NCBI GenBank assembly: GCA_916613615.1
Contig: OU744735.1
Coordinates: 51,972,082 to 52,036,081, forward strand
Direction: 5' to 3'
Source of the DNA: Steromphala cineraria
Taxonomy: Eukaryota; Mollusca; Gastropoda; Trochida; Trochidae
Length of the DNA: 64,000 nt
The stretch's first letter is position 1. Each line of letters opens with the position of its first letter. The position numbers were made by a program, and so were the translations under genes. Below are positions 10,811 through 22,092 of the stretch, piece by piece. The notes beneath the pieces were generated by a model. The model saw nothing but the letters and a program-made list of their open reading frames with translations, had not been told where the DNA came from and ran no database searches.

Positions 10811-11610
10811 ACCTGACAGAACCCATGTGCCTTGCTGATGATGTTGATGAATTGCATGTTGCCTGTGAGGACGGAAATCTTGAGGTGGTGAAGAAGCTTG
10901 TATGCCAGAGGAAGGTCGGAGTCAACTGTGGAGATGATCAGGGAATGACAGCTATCATGTTTTCAGAAGAGAACAGAGAAATATTTGATTTTCTTGTTCA
11001 TGAACATGCCGATGTTTCGGCTCGTGATGAAAATGGTTACAATGTTCTTCATAGTGCATGTATGAGCGGAAGCCTTTATATCATAAAGACACTACTCGAT
11101 GATAAGAAGATGGACATCGAGTGTAAAAATGACAATGGGGAATCTCCTTTGGCACTTGCTACATTTGGTGGACACGTGGCAGCTGTTGAACTGTTGAAGG
11201 ACAGAGGAGCTGATTTTGAAGCACTAGATGAGGACCATGAGACTATCCTTCATTTCGCTGCTGCAGGAGGTCATTTAGACATGGTGAGATATCTTCTCTC
11301 ATTGAAGATCTATGACATAGAAAGTCGAGGAAGGAATGGGGAAACTCCTATTATGAGGTCTGCAAAGGCAGGCAGAATAGCACTTGTTAAACTTCTTCTT
11401 AAAGAAGGAGCAAATCTGACTTCAATGAGTGATACAGGGCGTAATGTGCTACACGTTGCTTGTTTTTCTGACAGTAAAAAGATGTTTAAGTATCTGCTTT
11501 CATTAAACGAATTGAAGGGTTATGAAAGAATGAAAGATAGAAAGGGAATCACACCTCTTCAACTTGCGAAGTTCAGGGGCATTTCAATCAAGAAACGAGT
11601 AAAAGCTTAA
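10811..11610 (+). CDS. Ankyrin-repeat protein, copy 1, final exon
   Basis: This exon starts after the acceptor CTCACTACAG. It encodes about 266 residues made almost wholly of seven to eight ankyrin repeats of about 33 residues. The repeat signatures are visible: NVLHSACMSGSLYIIKTLL, SPLALATFGGHVAAVELL, TILHFAAAGGHLDMVRYLL and TPIMRSAKAGRIALVKLLL. Ankyrin repeats are helix-turn-helix protein-binding modules, and nothing here shows the partner or a catalytic domain. Frame and phase match the exon at 2,960-3,212. Compared with the second gene (57,903-58,723), the repeats are about 80-85% identical by eye. The C-terminus is shorter and different because of indels after LQLAK, which suggests relaxed constraint or divergence. 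No polyadenylation signal was assigned. Confidence 0.85.
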
Positions 11611-11819
11611 GCAAAGATGCCGAACTCCTGCTATATGGTCAAAACCATTGTGTGCCATTGATATATTTCTTCACATTAAACAGAATCATGAACAACTTCA
11701 TGCCAGTATGAGTTATTATTTGACATGCAATAACCGTCTGACTCACTGTAACCCCTTAATTATCTGTCAATTATCTCTCAACAATATCATATTATATTAG
11801 TATGCTTATATTGTGACAT
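11611..11819. other. 3' flank of ankyrin gene copy 1
   Basis: Matches 58,724-58,919 after gene copy 2 and probably includes the 3' UTR. No other feature was seen. Confidence 0.55.
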
Positions 11820-11995
11820 GTGTTTTAAGGACGTGACCCCTGTGGTTCTTATAATGGGTCACAGGGTCATCAAAGCTACAAATTAAATGCCTCACTAGTC
11901 AAGGAGTATGTACAGAAGGTGTCAGCTTTCTAGAGCTTACGTTCCTGGAGAAGAAGATGAAAATAGGTTTTAAGTACCTGGCCATTATTAGGAGC
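11820..11995. repeat. Tandem-core element fragment (one monomer)
   Basis: One diverged monomer (GGTCACAGGGTCATCAAAGC ... GAAGAAGATGAAAATAGGTT) of the family that forms arrays at 32.3-33.5 and 50.5-52.4 kb. The same fragment with the same neighbours is at 58,920-59,095, so it predates the duplication. Confidence 0.75.
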
Positions 11996-14026
11996 CACAA
12001 GTATTACTAGGTCTATCTGTATCTTGAGGTCGAAAGATTTAATGATGCCATGCATGGTATTATGAATTGGCTTTCGCAGGAGTGACCGGATCTGAAACCT
12101 TGTTGCAGGGATGTCAAGATGCTGTGTTTCTCCAGATGTTGTAGGATGAGTCTGCATAAGATGTGCTCCAAGGGTTTTCATAGGACGCTTGTCAGAGAGA
12201 CTGGTCGGTAGTTACTTGCTGTGTGTTTGTCACCTTTTTTGATCCGGGAGAGATGTTAGCATCTCTCCAGTCTGATGGTAGGGTGCCTGTATAGTATCCA
12301 AGCTGTGCTGAAAAATGTCGGCAATGCATGATGCTGTTTCTGGTGCAAATTTTTTTAGTATCCAGTTTGGGAGATCGTCTTGTCCACTGGTTTTACTGGT
12401 GTTGATGTTTCGAAGAAGTTTACAAACGTCTGCGACTGTGATGTGGATACCAGAAATAGGCAGGTAGTTTTGTTGAGGTAGGTTTGGAAGTCGTTAATTT
12501 GGATTATCTTTTGTAAAAACGGATCGGAATAGCTTGTTCAGTAGGTTTGCTTTTCTTTTACTGTCCTGATATAGGGTGACACTGTCTTTTATTCCAGTTC
12601 CTCCAATGTTATTTTTCCTGCGATTCTTTATGTATTTCCAAAAGCTTTTGTTGTTTCTTTCTACTTATGACTTCTCCATGAGGTTATTCACATAGTTTGC
12701 AGCCCTGTCTAAGGACGGGGCTGCTTTCAGTATTTGTGTAGTTTCCGCCACTGCCGCGTCCACCACACTCATACTAATGGCTATAACTTTTTTCTACTAA
12801 GCTTTCCAGAACTTGTATTCATACCTTGCTGCTTATACCTCGGGGGAACGATTTTGACATGTTCACTTTCAAGGTCAAAGGTCAACGTCACAGGCTATAA
12901 AATAACTAAAAAATTCCTTGTAAACGCGATAACTTAAAAAAAAATTGTTTTATGAAGCTCTAACTTGGTATATATCATCATTGGAAGAGAAAAAAAATTT
13001 CAAAAGGTTTTCGCTACAATCTGTCCAAGGTCGAGGTCACAGCAAGGTCACTACTTTATCATGGTTTTGCGAAAAAGCTTTATTTTAACAAGGAACACTT
13101 TTAATCAATAGATGATTCTTATACTCAATGAAAAGTGTTCATTGATTGTGTAACCTTGAAGGTCAAAGGTCAAGGTCATGAAATTTGTGTTTTTGCAATG
13201 TGCAACTTATTTGGATATAACTTGATCCCATTAAGCTTTTGAGACTCTTACACTTCACACTTCTGGGAAATTATAATAACATGTTCACTTTCAAGGTCAA
13301 AGGTCAAGGTCACGAGTTATAAAATAGCTACAAAATTCCTTGTAAACGCGATAATTTGAAAAGTTTTTGTGCTATGAAGTTGATCTCTTGAGAAGTACAA
13401 CATTTTAAAAGGTTTTGGGTACAAGCTGTCAAAGGTCAAGTTCACATCAAGGTCAACATATATTTAGAAAATGGATTATTTTAACTTTTAACACTTTCAT
13501 TCGTTACATTAATGTTATATTCAATGAAATGTATTCATTGATTGTGCGACCTTGAGTGTCAAAGATCAAGGTCACAAGATAATGCCCAATATGCTGAGGC
13601 TAGTAGAAGGCGAAACATGGTAAGGCGAAACCCCAAGTTTCGGGGCTGCTCTGCTTTCGGGTGTCTCTCAAACGCTAATCTAGTTCCAGTGTGCTTTTCT
13701 GGCTTCTTTCTGAGTAATACGCTTGCTCTCCCAATATTTGTCCCAATCTTCTTCTTTGTTTATAACCTCTGCCTTTGCAAACAGTAAGAGTTTCCTTCTC
13801 ATCATCTTTCGTGCCTTGTTTGTGATCCATGGTAGATTATGCTGTTTTTATGTCATTTTCGATGGAATATCATTTTCTTTTATTTCTTCCATGCCACGTC
13901 TCAATTCTGTCCATTTCTCTTCGACTGTGTTGTTTGTCTCCAGTCGCTGAGTGTTGTTATTTTCTGTTTAACAGTCCGTAGATTTGCTTTCTTGAAAATG
14001 TGTATTTTCCTTCTCTTTGGTGTATT
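11996..14026 (-). pseudogene. LINE reverse transcriptase/endonuclease remnant, copy 1 (interrupted)
   Basis: Minus-strand remnant of a Jockey/CR1-like LINE, homologous to 59,096-60,440. From high to low coordinates it runs from the end of the endonuclease and linker (13,686-14,026) to the RT N-terminal part (11,996-12,697), and stops at or before catalytic motif A. It is split by a 983-bp element (12,698-13,680), and its 5' side was split by the LTR retrotransposon starting at 14,027. Many stops and shifts are present. The 3' half of the LINE is missing in both duplicate copies. Confidence 0.75.
12698..13680. mobile_element. 983-bp non-autonomous element with AAGGTCA-rich repeats
   Basis: It interrupts the LINE with a 5-bp TAGTT direct repeat on each side (12,693-12,697 and 13,681-13,685). 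Copy 2 has the uninterrupted site CACATAGTTCCAGTG near 59,768. Both ends carry GC-rich hairpins: GCAGCCC...GGGGCTGC at the left, and CCCC AAGTTTC GGGG followed by GCTGCTCTGC at the right. The inside holds about three diverged units, each with AAGGTCAAAGGTCAAGGTCA-like boxes and a shared TTCCTTGTAAACGCGATAA block. No transposase was seen. Confidence 0.75.
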
Positions 14027-15432
14027 TGTGACCGGGACATACTTTGTATATCCGTGCTTTAATCTTATTAGCACTAGTTAGCTTTTCAATGTTGTAAATA
14101 CGTTAATAATGCAATTCTTCGTTTCAGCATCCAACAGGCGCTGAAAGTTGTATTTTAAATACTTTGTCTTTAACATTTTAATGTATAACTTTGTTTCAGC
14201 ATATTGCCGTGGCTGAGATGATAAAGTAAATTACTTCAGTGTTTTAATAGCGTTTCTTTATTTCAGCTGTATGTTGGCGTTGCAATTACAATGACGATTA
14301 TTGTAATTAACCAACAATTAGGTTTTAATCTTAAATCAACAGTGTTCACTCAATCGTGACAACACCCGTCACGATTGGTCCATTTCAAATCTGCACGCTT
14401 TTCCTATGCATGAGCACTTTGCACCCTGACACGTCACTTCGTCACCCGACACGACAGACGAACAGCCATGTAGAATTTCACTAACGCAAATCTAAATCTA
14501 ATCAGGTTAGTAAATAAGTTATCTTAAACAATCAATCTATATATCTAATATATCAATAACGCAATAATGTAATCTTAAATATACAAATATATATCTAATA
14601 GGATAATCATAGCCATTAGCGTAATTAGCGTGTGTTGTAATCAGCACACAAATAAATGCTAAGTATATATTTCAATAAGTAACACAACTATCTTTTAATC
14701 ATATTAATCTCACATTTAGCTTTAAAGCGAGGCACTGTAAGTATGCTTTGAGTGTGAATGTAGTTTTAGCAGTGTTTTCATACCTTGCACAAATAATGGC
14801 AAAGTATAACATCATTAGGTTTCTTAAAGGTGTAAATAGAATATATTTTATGTGTATGATTTGTGTCTTTATGGACAATTGGTTTTAACACATTCTAATT
14901 ACTTACAGCACAAACATCGTCTGCTATGGCAGTTAGGCCAGTGCACGGGCCCCTGTGCCATACATAGGGTATGTACAAATGTCTTGTGTTATGATGTAAA
15001 TATTATGTATATATATATATGAGGTTTATGTATCATAATACATAAAGCATAATTGTGCCTTTATAGCCTTAGAGGTGAATATTATATTGTCAGCGGCGAT
15101 TGTCGTCATGAACATTAAATGTATTTCTATGCTCATGTCAGGAGTTATCGCCCCTGAACATGGTTAAGTTTCTTATATCATTTGTAACGTTTGTTATGTA
15201 AAGGTAATCTTTTGAACTGTGTGGTTTCATCATTTCAAATGTAGATATTATTCATAGGTATTATTAGATGAACTTGTATGTAATGTAAACATGCATAACC
15301 TTGTTATTATATTGATTATATATTGTTGACATGATTGTTTCAGGGTTTTAGTTTGTACGTCCACTCACTTGGAATAAAAGAACTTACACCCAGCATTCAC
15401 CTTGGCGTTTGTCCCTCTGTGACCCTGCTACA
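14027..15432 (+). repeat. 5' LTR
   Basis: Begins TGTGACCGGG and shares sequence with the 3' LTR up to 15,409. I place its end at CTGCTACA (15,432), which gives a TGT...ACA pair and lies just before a TGG-starting primer-binding-like site. The LTR contains three TTTCAG tracts and an AATAAAAG signal near 15,372. Compared with the 3' LTR it has an extra 13 bases near 14,199-14,212. Confidence 0.88.
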
Positions 15433-16978
15433 AAATGGAGCCCCCAGTGTTACAGTGATTTGTGGAGTTTGGAGACAACGTTGGACACTGCCTCTGCCTA
15501 GTGGAGATACACCACCCCCAGGATTCAGCTTACGTGATGTCTCTACCCCCCAGGATTCATCACTCGTGCTAGTGCGTTGGACACATGTAATTCCCCGGTA
15601 TTGTGACAGTTATAGCTAGCTAGCATATTGACTATCTTTGGCGCCTAGATATACTGAGCTCATAGTGTATGTATTGATGTATTTACATTTGCAATTGCTA
15701 TATTGATAAACTTAATGTAAACTTTAACTTTGACATTGGTTATGCTTTGAGTTGGCCATATTTTGCATAATTCTATTTGTTGTCGGCCATTTTGTTTGTT
15801 TACATCTATACATCTTGTCGGCCATATTGCTTATTTATGTTCATACTTCCGGTCGGCCATATTGTTTGTTTACATTCATACTTCCTGTCAGCCATATTTA
15901 TTGTTTATATCTGGCTGTGTTGACATGTAACTTTGAGTTAACTTCATGTTTCAGTTGATTGTTTAGCAACTGAAATGTAAAACATTTATATTAGCATTTT
16001 TTGAGATACTATATCCCAAATAAAGTGTAGTTAGGCATTTACTTCTTAGGTATTGGACAAGGTACTAATTTCTTTACAATATCCCATATTATTACCATTG
16101 CCGTTGTTGTGCATTTATGATGAATGTTTGATTTGTGTGTCTGTGTTTCTTTCCTTTCGTAAGCCTCAGCTATATTTACATTAAAATTATTTTTAATTAA
16201 ACTTAGGCAATAAATCAACAGACTTAGATTGGAGACGAGTGACTTGACAATACATTGACTGATCACCATGTTTACAATGCACATATACGCAACTGCACTG
16301 TGTTTGTTGTTTTTTCCTTGAATTAGTGATAGATATATAACAATATAAATATTGAAATATTCATATTTGCTTTCTTTCAGTTAGACATTAATGCTAATCC
16401 TATTGTAACATTAATTTTGGCGTTTTGTTTTTCTTTCAGGGTTCGGAATAAGTCTAAATTTAGTTTAATTTAAACACATTTTAAGAGTTAGTGTTAATTC
16501 AAGTTATTCTCTATTCAATTGCAACTTTACATTAGTGTAAGATTAATTAGTAAGATAAATTAGTCTGCATCAACACATGTAAACACAATGAATACACTTG
16601 CGCTGGCGTACATAAACATCATTATTTTCTAATTTATTTAGCTATAAAGAAGTAGTTAATATTACTTAAATTGTAAGCTCCAAATATTAGGTAAAATTTC
16701 ACATATCAATTCACACCTCATATCCCTGGTTTAACTTTGTGTTGTGTGTGCATTCATCGTTGGAGTTATATTCAAATGATGTGTATATAAAGTTTCATCG
16801 TTGGATCTGCATTTGTGCTTCTTCATTAGGTGGATCAAATAGGTGATTCGGTGCTAGATATTTACTGTGAATTTGATATCAATCCTTGAAAAGTGATAAA
16901 TAATTATTCATCGTTGGATTGGTTTGATATTTCTTTGATTTGCTTCATCGTGGGATTCCCTTTGTGTTTGTTACAAAG
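15433..16978 (+). other. Retrotransposon leader with candidate primer-binding site
   Basis: TGGAGCCCCCAGTGTTAC (15,436-15,453) lies a few bases after the LTR and is a candidate primer-binding site. The matching tRNA cannot be named without a search. The remaining 1.5 kb is untranslated-looking. The box TTCATCGTTGGA occurs exactly at 16,753, 16,794 and 16,907, and once more as TTCATCGTGGGA at 16,944. Confidence 0.6.
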
Positions 16979-18421
16979 ATGGAGTTCACTAACGAGGAGG
17001 TGGATAACATGTTACAAGTGTTCCGTAGGAAGAGGATAAGGCCTTCTGCTAGTACACCTGAGGAGTTTGAGGCATGGTTCGATTCCTATACAGCCCTCAA
17101 GCAGGAGGAAGAGTACCACACCCTTGATGATGCCTTTGAGAGTACCCGGATAAAGACACCATATAGGAGTGAACGGATGTATACAGGTCTGGATTCCCAA
17201 TATGGTCCCCCTAGGATGAATACACCTGCTACTCCAATCGCACCGGCTACACAATCTGCATCGAGTTCTCAGCCTGTACCAGATCCAAGGATGTTCTTCC
17301 ATCAACTCCCCAAGGTATCCTTCTTCAGTGGTACTTCTGGTAAGGATGTGGATTATGAACAGTGGCGCTACGAGGTAGCATGTTTGAGGAACAAGCTCTC
17401 GGAGGATGATCTGTATGAGGTAATCCGACGCTCACTGAAGGGAGAGGCTGCCATGATAGCTAGGAATCTAGGACCACAAGCCAGCACATCAACTTTACTT
17501 TCAAAGTTCCAAAGCATGTTTGGTGAGGTGGACAGAACAGAGAACCGGATGTCAAACTTCTATAGTGCACGGCAGAAGGATAAGGAGTCTGTGTCTTCAT
17601 GGTGTTGCCGATTGGAACTCCTACTTTCAAGGGCTTTGGAGTCTGACCCAGGGACTATCAGGGCAGCTAGAAGGGACGAGATGCTACGTAACATGTTGTG
17701 GAGTGGCTTGAGACCTGAGCTAAAGAGCCAATCAGGATATAAGTTTGACAAGGCTTCGGACTTGAATGAACTCCTTAAAGATCTTCGAGAGATTGAAGTG
17801 GATCAGGCCAAGGAAGATAACACAAGCACTTCAAGACAACAAGCATCTGTCAGGATGGCGAAGGCAACAGAACCTGAATGGAAGAAGGAGATAAGTGACC
17901 TCACAGCCATGATTAAGACACTAACTACAGAGGTTTCGGAGTTAAAGAAGAAACATGAGCCCAGGTTATCCTTTCAACAGCCAAGACAAGCTCAAGGATA
18001 CTCCCGGAATAGAAGCAGGGGACCTCGCTTTGCTGGAAGAGGGGGAAGAGGCATTGATTATGGACAGGGGTATTTCGGGACACCAGGCCATGCCCCTTCT
18101 GGGCCTAAGGATTCAGGACAATATGGCTTCACGGACTATGTAGAACCTCAAGTTCAGACAGGACAGTTTGACTGCGCTCCGTACCCAGAGATGTCACAGG
18201 AACCAGCATACCAGGAACCTCAGACATCCTTTGCGACTGGTGGCAACACCCAGCACACAGCTTTCAACTTTGATCCACCACATCATCGACAGAGACGGGA
18301 GGATATTATCTGTTGGAACTGTGGTTACAGGGGACATTTTCATTATGAATGCGCAGTCAGGACAGACCACCGACGTGGGACTTTAAACTTTCGCAGGCCT
18401 ATGGGAAGGGGTCACTCATAG
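16979..18421 (+). CDS. gag: Gag polyprotein of the LTR retrotransposon
   Basis: About 480 residues. The ATG at 16,979 (AAGATGG context) was chosen because the frame upstream has no other ATG. An acidic N-terminal part is followed by a capsid-like helical region with FSGTSGKDVDYEQWRYEV and SWCCRLELLLSRAL, resembling the retrotransposon/PNMA-type gag family. A coiled-coil-prone segment and an Arg/Gly-rich stretch (RSRGPRFAGRGGRG) follow. Near the C-terminus is one CCHC zinc knuckle, CWNCGYRGHFHYEC (18,311-18,352). Gag forms the particle and binds the RNA. The frame is intact. It overlaps pol, which is read in the -1 frame through the slippery site at 18,382-18,388. Confidence 0.92.
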   Translation: MEFTNEEVDNMLQVFRRKRIRPSASTPEEFEAWFDSYTALKQEEEYHTLDDAFESTRIKTPYRSERMYTGLDSQYGPPRMNTPATPIAPATQSASSSQPVPDPRMFFHQLPKVSFFSGTSGKDVDYEQWRYEVACLRNKLSEDDLYEVIRRSLKGEAAMIARNLGPQASTSTLLSKFQSMFGEVDRTENRMSNFYSARQKDKESVSSWCCRLELLLSRALESDPGTIRAARRDEMLRNMLWSGLRPELKSQSGYKFDKASDLNELLKDLREIEVDQAKEDNTSTSRQQASVRMAKATEPEWKKEISDLTAMIKTLTTEVSELKKKHEPRLSFQQPRQAQGYSRNRSRGPRFAGRGGRGIDYGQGYFGTPGHAPSGPKDSGQYGFTDYVEPQVQTGQFDCAPYPEMSQEPAYQEPQTSFATGGNTQHTAFNFDPPHHRQRREDIICWNCGYRGHFHYECAVRTDHRRGTLNFRRPMGRGHS

Positions 18422-18438
18422 GCTCAAAGGGTTACCCC
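18382..18438 (+). promoter_or_regulatory. Programmed -1 ribosomal frameshift signal
   Basis: TTTAAAC at 18,382-18,388 is in the gag zero frame as T TTA AAC, the canonical X XXY YYZ pattern. After an 8-nt spacer, GCCTATG (18,397-18,403) pairs perfectly with CATAGGC (18,417-18,423). Loop bases GGGGT (18,408-18,412) can pair with ACCCC (18,434-18,438), giving an H-type pseudoknot. Slipping -1 enters the pol frame (LSQAYGKG...). The gag stop is at 18,419-18,421, inside the stem. Confidence 0.85.
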
Positions 18439-21400
18439 ACTTCACATGTACCTGATGGATTAGTTGGACACTCGACAGAAGTTGATATTGTTGTTGAAGA
18501 CGTACCAGTTCCGACTCTTTTGGACACAGGTGCTACCGTTTCAGTCATGTCTGAGTCATTCTACAGGAGTACTCTTAGTCACATCCCTTTTCATCCTCTA
18601 GGAGACGTTCTTAATATTGAATGCGCTGGAGGTGAGAACCTTCCCTACCTTGGATATGTGGATGTTGTGATTCAGACAGTAGGATCATCAGTCTCGCCTA
18701 AGTCGTGCCTACTCCTTGTGGTTCCAGACACCCAATACAACTCACAGGTACCAGTACTTTTAGGAACAAACATTCTCAAGCCACTTCTAGAAGAATGTAA
18801 GACTAGCTATGGAACCAAGTTTCTTCAGAAGGCGGACTTATTCACCCCTTACTACTTGGCATTCAGGACCATTGTGCTACAGGAGAAGAACATTCGCCAG
18901 AACAATTGGAGACTTGCATATGTCAGGAGTTGTGAACCAACCGGAGTTCTGATTGGACCAAACAGTCGTGTTGTCATCAAGGGTCAACTTACTAAAGCCT
19001 TACAGTTCCCAAAGGTTTGTGCTCTTTTGCAACCAACTGATGATAGCAGGATTTCACCAGACCTCGACATAGCTCCTATCATTGTGGATTATGATGCCAA
19101 GTCGCCTGGTACAGTTGACGTGCACATCTCTAACGTGACAACCAGGACAGTTGTAGTACCACCTCGAGCTCTACTCTGTGAGTTGCAGCCTGTAACCCTT
19201 AAGGAACCCATCACAGGTTTGCCAGTTGACAAGAACACTCTGTTTAAGGATATAGATGTTGACTTACAGAACCTTACAGACAGTGAGATAGACCAGGGAC
19301 TTGGACTCATCCTCAAGTTTCAGGATATTTTCTCAAAGAGTGATGAGGACTTGGGACATTCTTCAGCTGTCAAACACAAGATCAACCTTACAGATGATAC
19401 GCCTTTCAAGCAGAGACACAGGAGAATCCCACCTTCTATGTATGAAGAAGTTCGAAGTCACTTGACCCAACTACTTAGTGCAGGAGTCATTCGGAAGTCT
19501 CACAGCCCTTGGTCATCCAATGTAGTACTGGCACGCAAGAAGGATGGAAAGCTGCGCATGTGTATTGATTTTCGCCAGCTAAACAATCTTAGTATTAAGG
19601 ACTCGTATGCTCTGCCACGCATAGAAGAACTCCTGGACCACTTAGGCGGAATGAAGTACTTCTCGGTCCTAGACATGAAGAGTGGGTATCACCAGGTTGA
19701 GCTGTACGAAGACCACAAGGAACGAACAGCTTTCACAGTTGGTCCTCTAGGCTTCTATGAGTATAATAGAATGCCCTTCGGCTTGTGCAACGCCCCTGCA
19801 ACATATCAACGTCTAATGGAGGAATGTCTCGAGGGTCTCAACCTAAACATCTGCCTCATTTATCTGGATGACCTCATCATTTTCTCTAGGACGTATGAGG
19901 AGCATATGGAGAGACTGGAGCTTGTATTTCGTCGCCTTCGGGAGTCAGGACTTAAACTAGCCCCAAAGAAGTGCAAGTTCTTCAAAAGACGAGTAAAATA
20001 TGTGGGATATGTCATCTCAGAGAATGGCATCGAGACAGATCCAGACAAGGTGAACAAGATCTCAGACTGGCCCACCCCAGAGAACCCAGATCAAGTCAGG
20101 AAGTTCCTTGGATTTGCAGGGTATTACCGTAAATTTGTCAAGAACTTCTCTACGATTGCTCGACCACTTTCCATATTCATACCTCAAGGACCAGCTAAGA
20201 AATCCAAGTCACGGAAATCTCAGGAACCAGTCAACTGGATTTGGGGGCCGGATCAGGAATGTGCCTTCCAGGAACTGAAGAAACGTCTGACATCACCGCC
20301 AATCCTAGGATATGCAGACTACAGGAAGCCATTCGAACTGCACATAGACGCCAGTGGTCGTGGTTTAGGATCTGTACTCTACCAGGAGCAGGACGGATAT
20401 CTCAAGGTCATTGCCTATGCCAGCAGGTCCCTTAACAAGTCGGAACAGAATTATTCCGCCCACAAACTGGAGTTCCTTGGATTAAAATGGGCAGTAACAG
20501 AGAAATTTCATGACTATCTTTATGGAAATTACTTTGAAGTTGTAACGGATAACAACCCATTGACATATGTGCTAACCACAGCAAAACTTGATGCCACTGG
20601 ACACCGATGGCTTGCTGCGTTGTCTGGATACAACTTTACCATCAGGTATCGGCTAGGTAAAGCCAACATAGACGCGGATACACTTTCGAGACTCCCGGAC
20701 ATGTGCACAGCTAAGGAGGACCAGATTCCCACAGAATCTGTACAAGCAATCTGCAATCTTGCAAGTGCTACTAACTTTGTGGAAAGCCTATGCTTATCAG
20801 CCAGTGTCACCAAGGAGGACGATACCCCACTCTCTGAGGATACATGTGAGATCAATGCCAGAGAATGGAGGAGGACTCAGAGTAAGGATCCAGTGCTATC
20901 AATCATCAGGGAACATGTTCAAACAGGAAAACGGTTGGACAGGAGCCGACACATTGGAGATCCTGATGTTCTAGCTTATTCCAAAGTTTTCCAGAGCCTT
21001 AAGATCAGAAGGGGAGTTCTGTTTCGGGTCACTATCATGGATGGAGAGGAACAGGAGCAGCTTGTCCTTCCTAAACGGTGTCGCCTTTCTGCTCTGCACA
21101 GCCTCCACGATGATGTAGGTCATCCTGGACGTGATAGGACTCTATCCCTTATCCGAGAACGATTCTTCTGGCCAGGAATGACTAAGGACATAGATAACCA
21201 CATCCAGCAGTGTGACAGGTGTCTTAGGCGGAAAGCAACCCCAACGAGAGCCCCTTTAGTCAGCATCCAGACATCACAGCCACTGGAGCTCGTGTGCATG
21301 GATTTCCTAACACTGGAACCTTCTAAAGGTGGACAACAACATATTCTCGTCGTCACAGACCACTTTACCAAGTATGCTCAAGCCTACCCAACTAAGAATA

Positions 21401-22092
21401 TGACTGCGAAAACAACTGCTGATGTATTCTTCAATAACTTTGTGGTGCACTATGGCCTCCCTAAGAGGATCCACTCAGATCAAGGCCAGAATTTCGTTGG
21501 GAAACTCATGTCAGAACTGTGCTCTCTTACTGGAATGGATAAATCAAGAACCACGCCTTACCATCCAATGGGGAATGGAATAACAGAGCGATTCAACAGG
21601 ACTCTGCTTAGCATGTTAGGCACTCTGGATCCAGACAAGAAAAAGGACTGGAAAAGCTACGTTGGACCATTGGTACATTCTTACAATTGTACTCGACATG
21701 AGACCACCGGCCAATCACCATTTTTCCTAATGTTTGGACGCCATCCCCGCTTACCAATTGATCTTGCATTTGGGCTCGACATCACCAATGCCAAGTCGTC
21801 ATCTGTATCCAAGTATACAAAGGCACTGCAAGAGAGACTAAAGATGGCCTATGACTTAGCTGTTAAGAACTCAAGCACAGCTCAAGCACGTCAGAAGACA
21901 AACTATGACGTCAGGACCAGGGCTGCAGCCTTGGAAGTTGGAGACAGAGTCCTAGTTAAGAGAGTTGTCTTTGACGGAAAACACAAGCTGGCAGACAAGT
22001 GGGAGGAAGAAGTATACACAGTACTATATCAGCCCAACTCTTCTATCCCAGTCTTCACCGTTGCCAAAGAGAATGGAGATGGTCCTAGGTGA
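18389..22092 (+). CDS. pol: Pol polyprotein: protease, RT, RNase H, integrase (ends at in-frame TGA)
   Basis: It is read after the -1 frameshift, about 1,234 residues to the TGA at 22,090-22,092. Domains in order: aspartic protease with LLDTGATVS (18,517 onward); reverse transcriptase with FSVLDMKSGYHQVEL and catalytic YLDD (19,861-19,872); RNase H (HIDASGRGLGS, then VVTDNNPL and DADTLSRL); integrase HHCC zinc-binding region (VGHPGRDRT...CDRCLRRK); the DDE core (CMDFL, IHSDQGQNF, GITERFNRT); and an integrase C-terminal part. All visible catalytic residues are present. The following 942 bases stay open in the same frame, so the TGA looks like a recent nonsense change rather than the natural end. 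A CGA to TGA transition at a CpG is the simplest origin. Programmed readthrough is the alternative. Confidence 0.93.

Noticed and set aside
13542..14081. Hydrophobic ORFs near 13.5-14.1 kb
   Set aside because: Antisense of a LINE linker region plus LTR sequence. Pyrimidine-rich antisense often reads as hydrophobic.
15335..16284. Small ORFs in the LTR element leader, considered as an extra gene
   Set aside because: Short, unrelated frames with no motif. The region is the normal untranslated leader.
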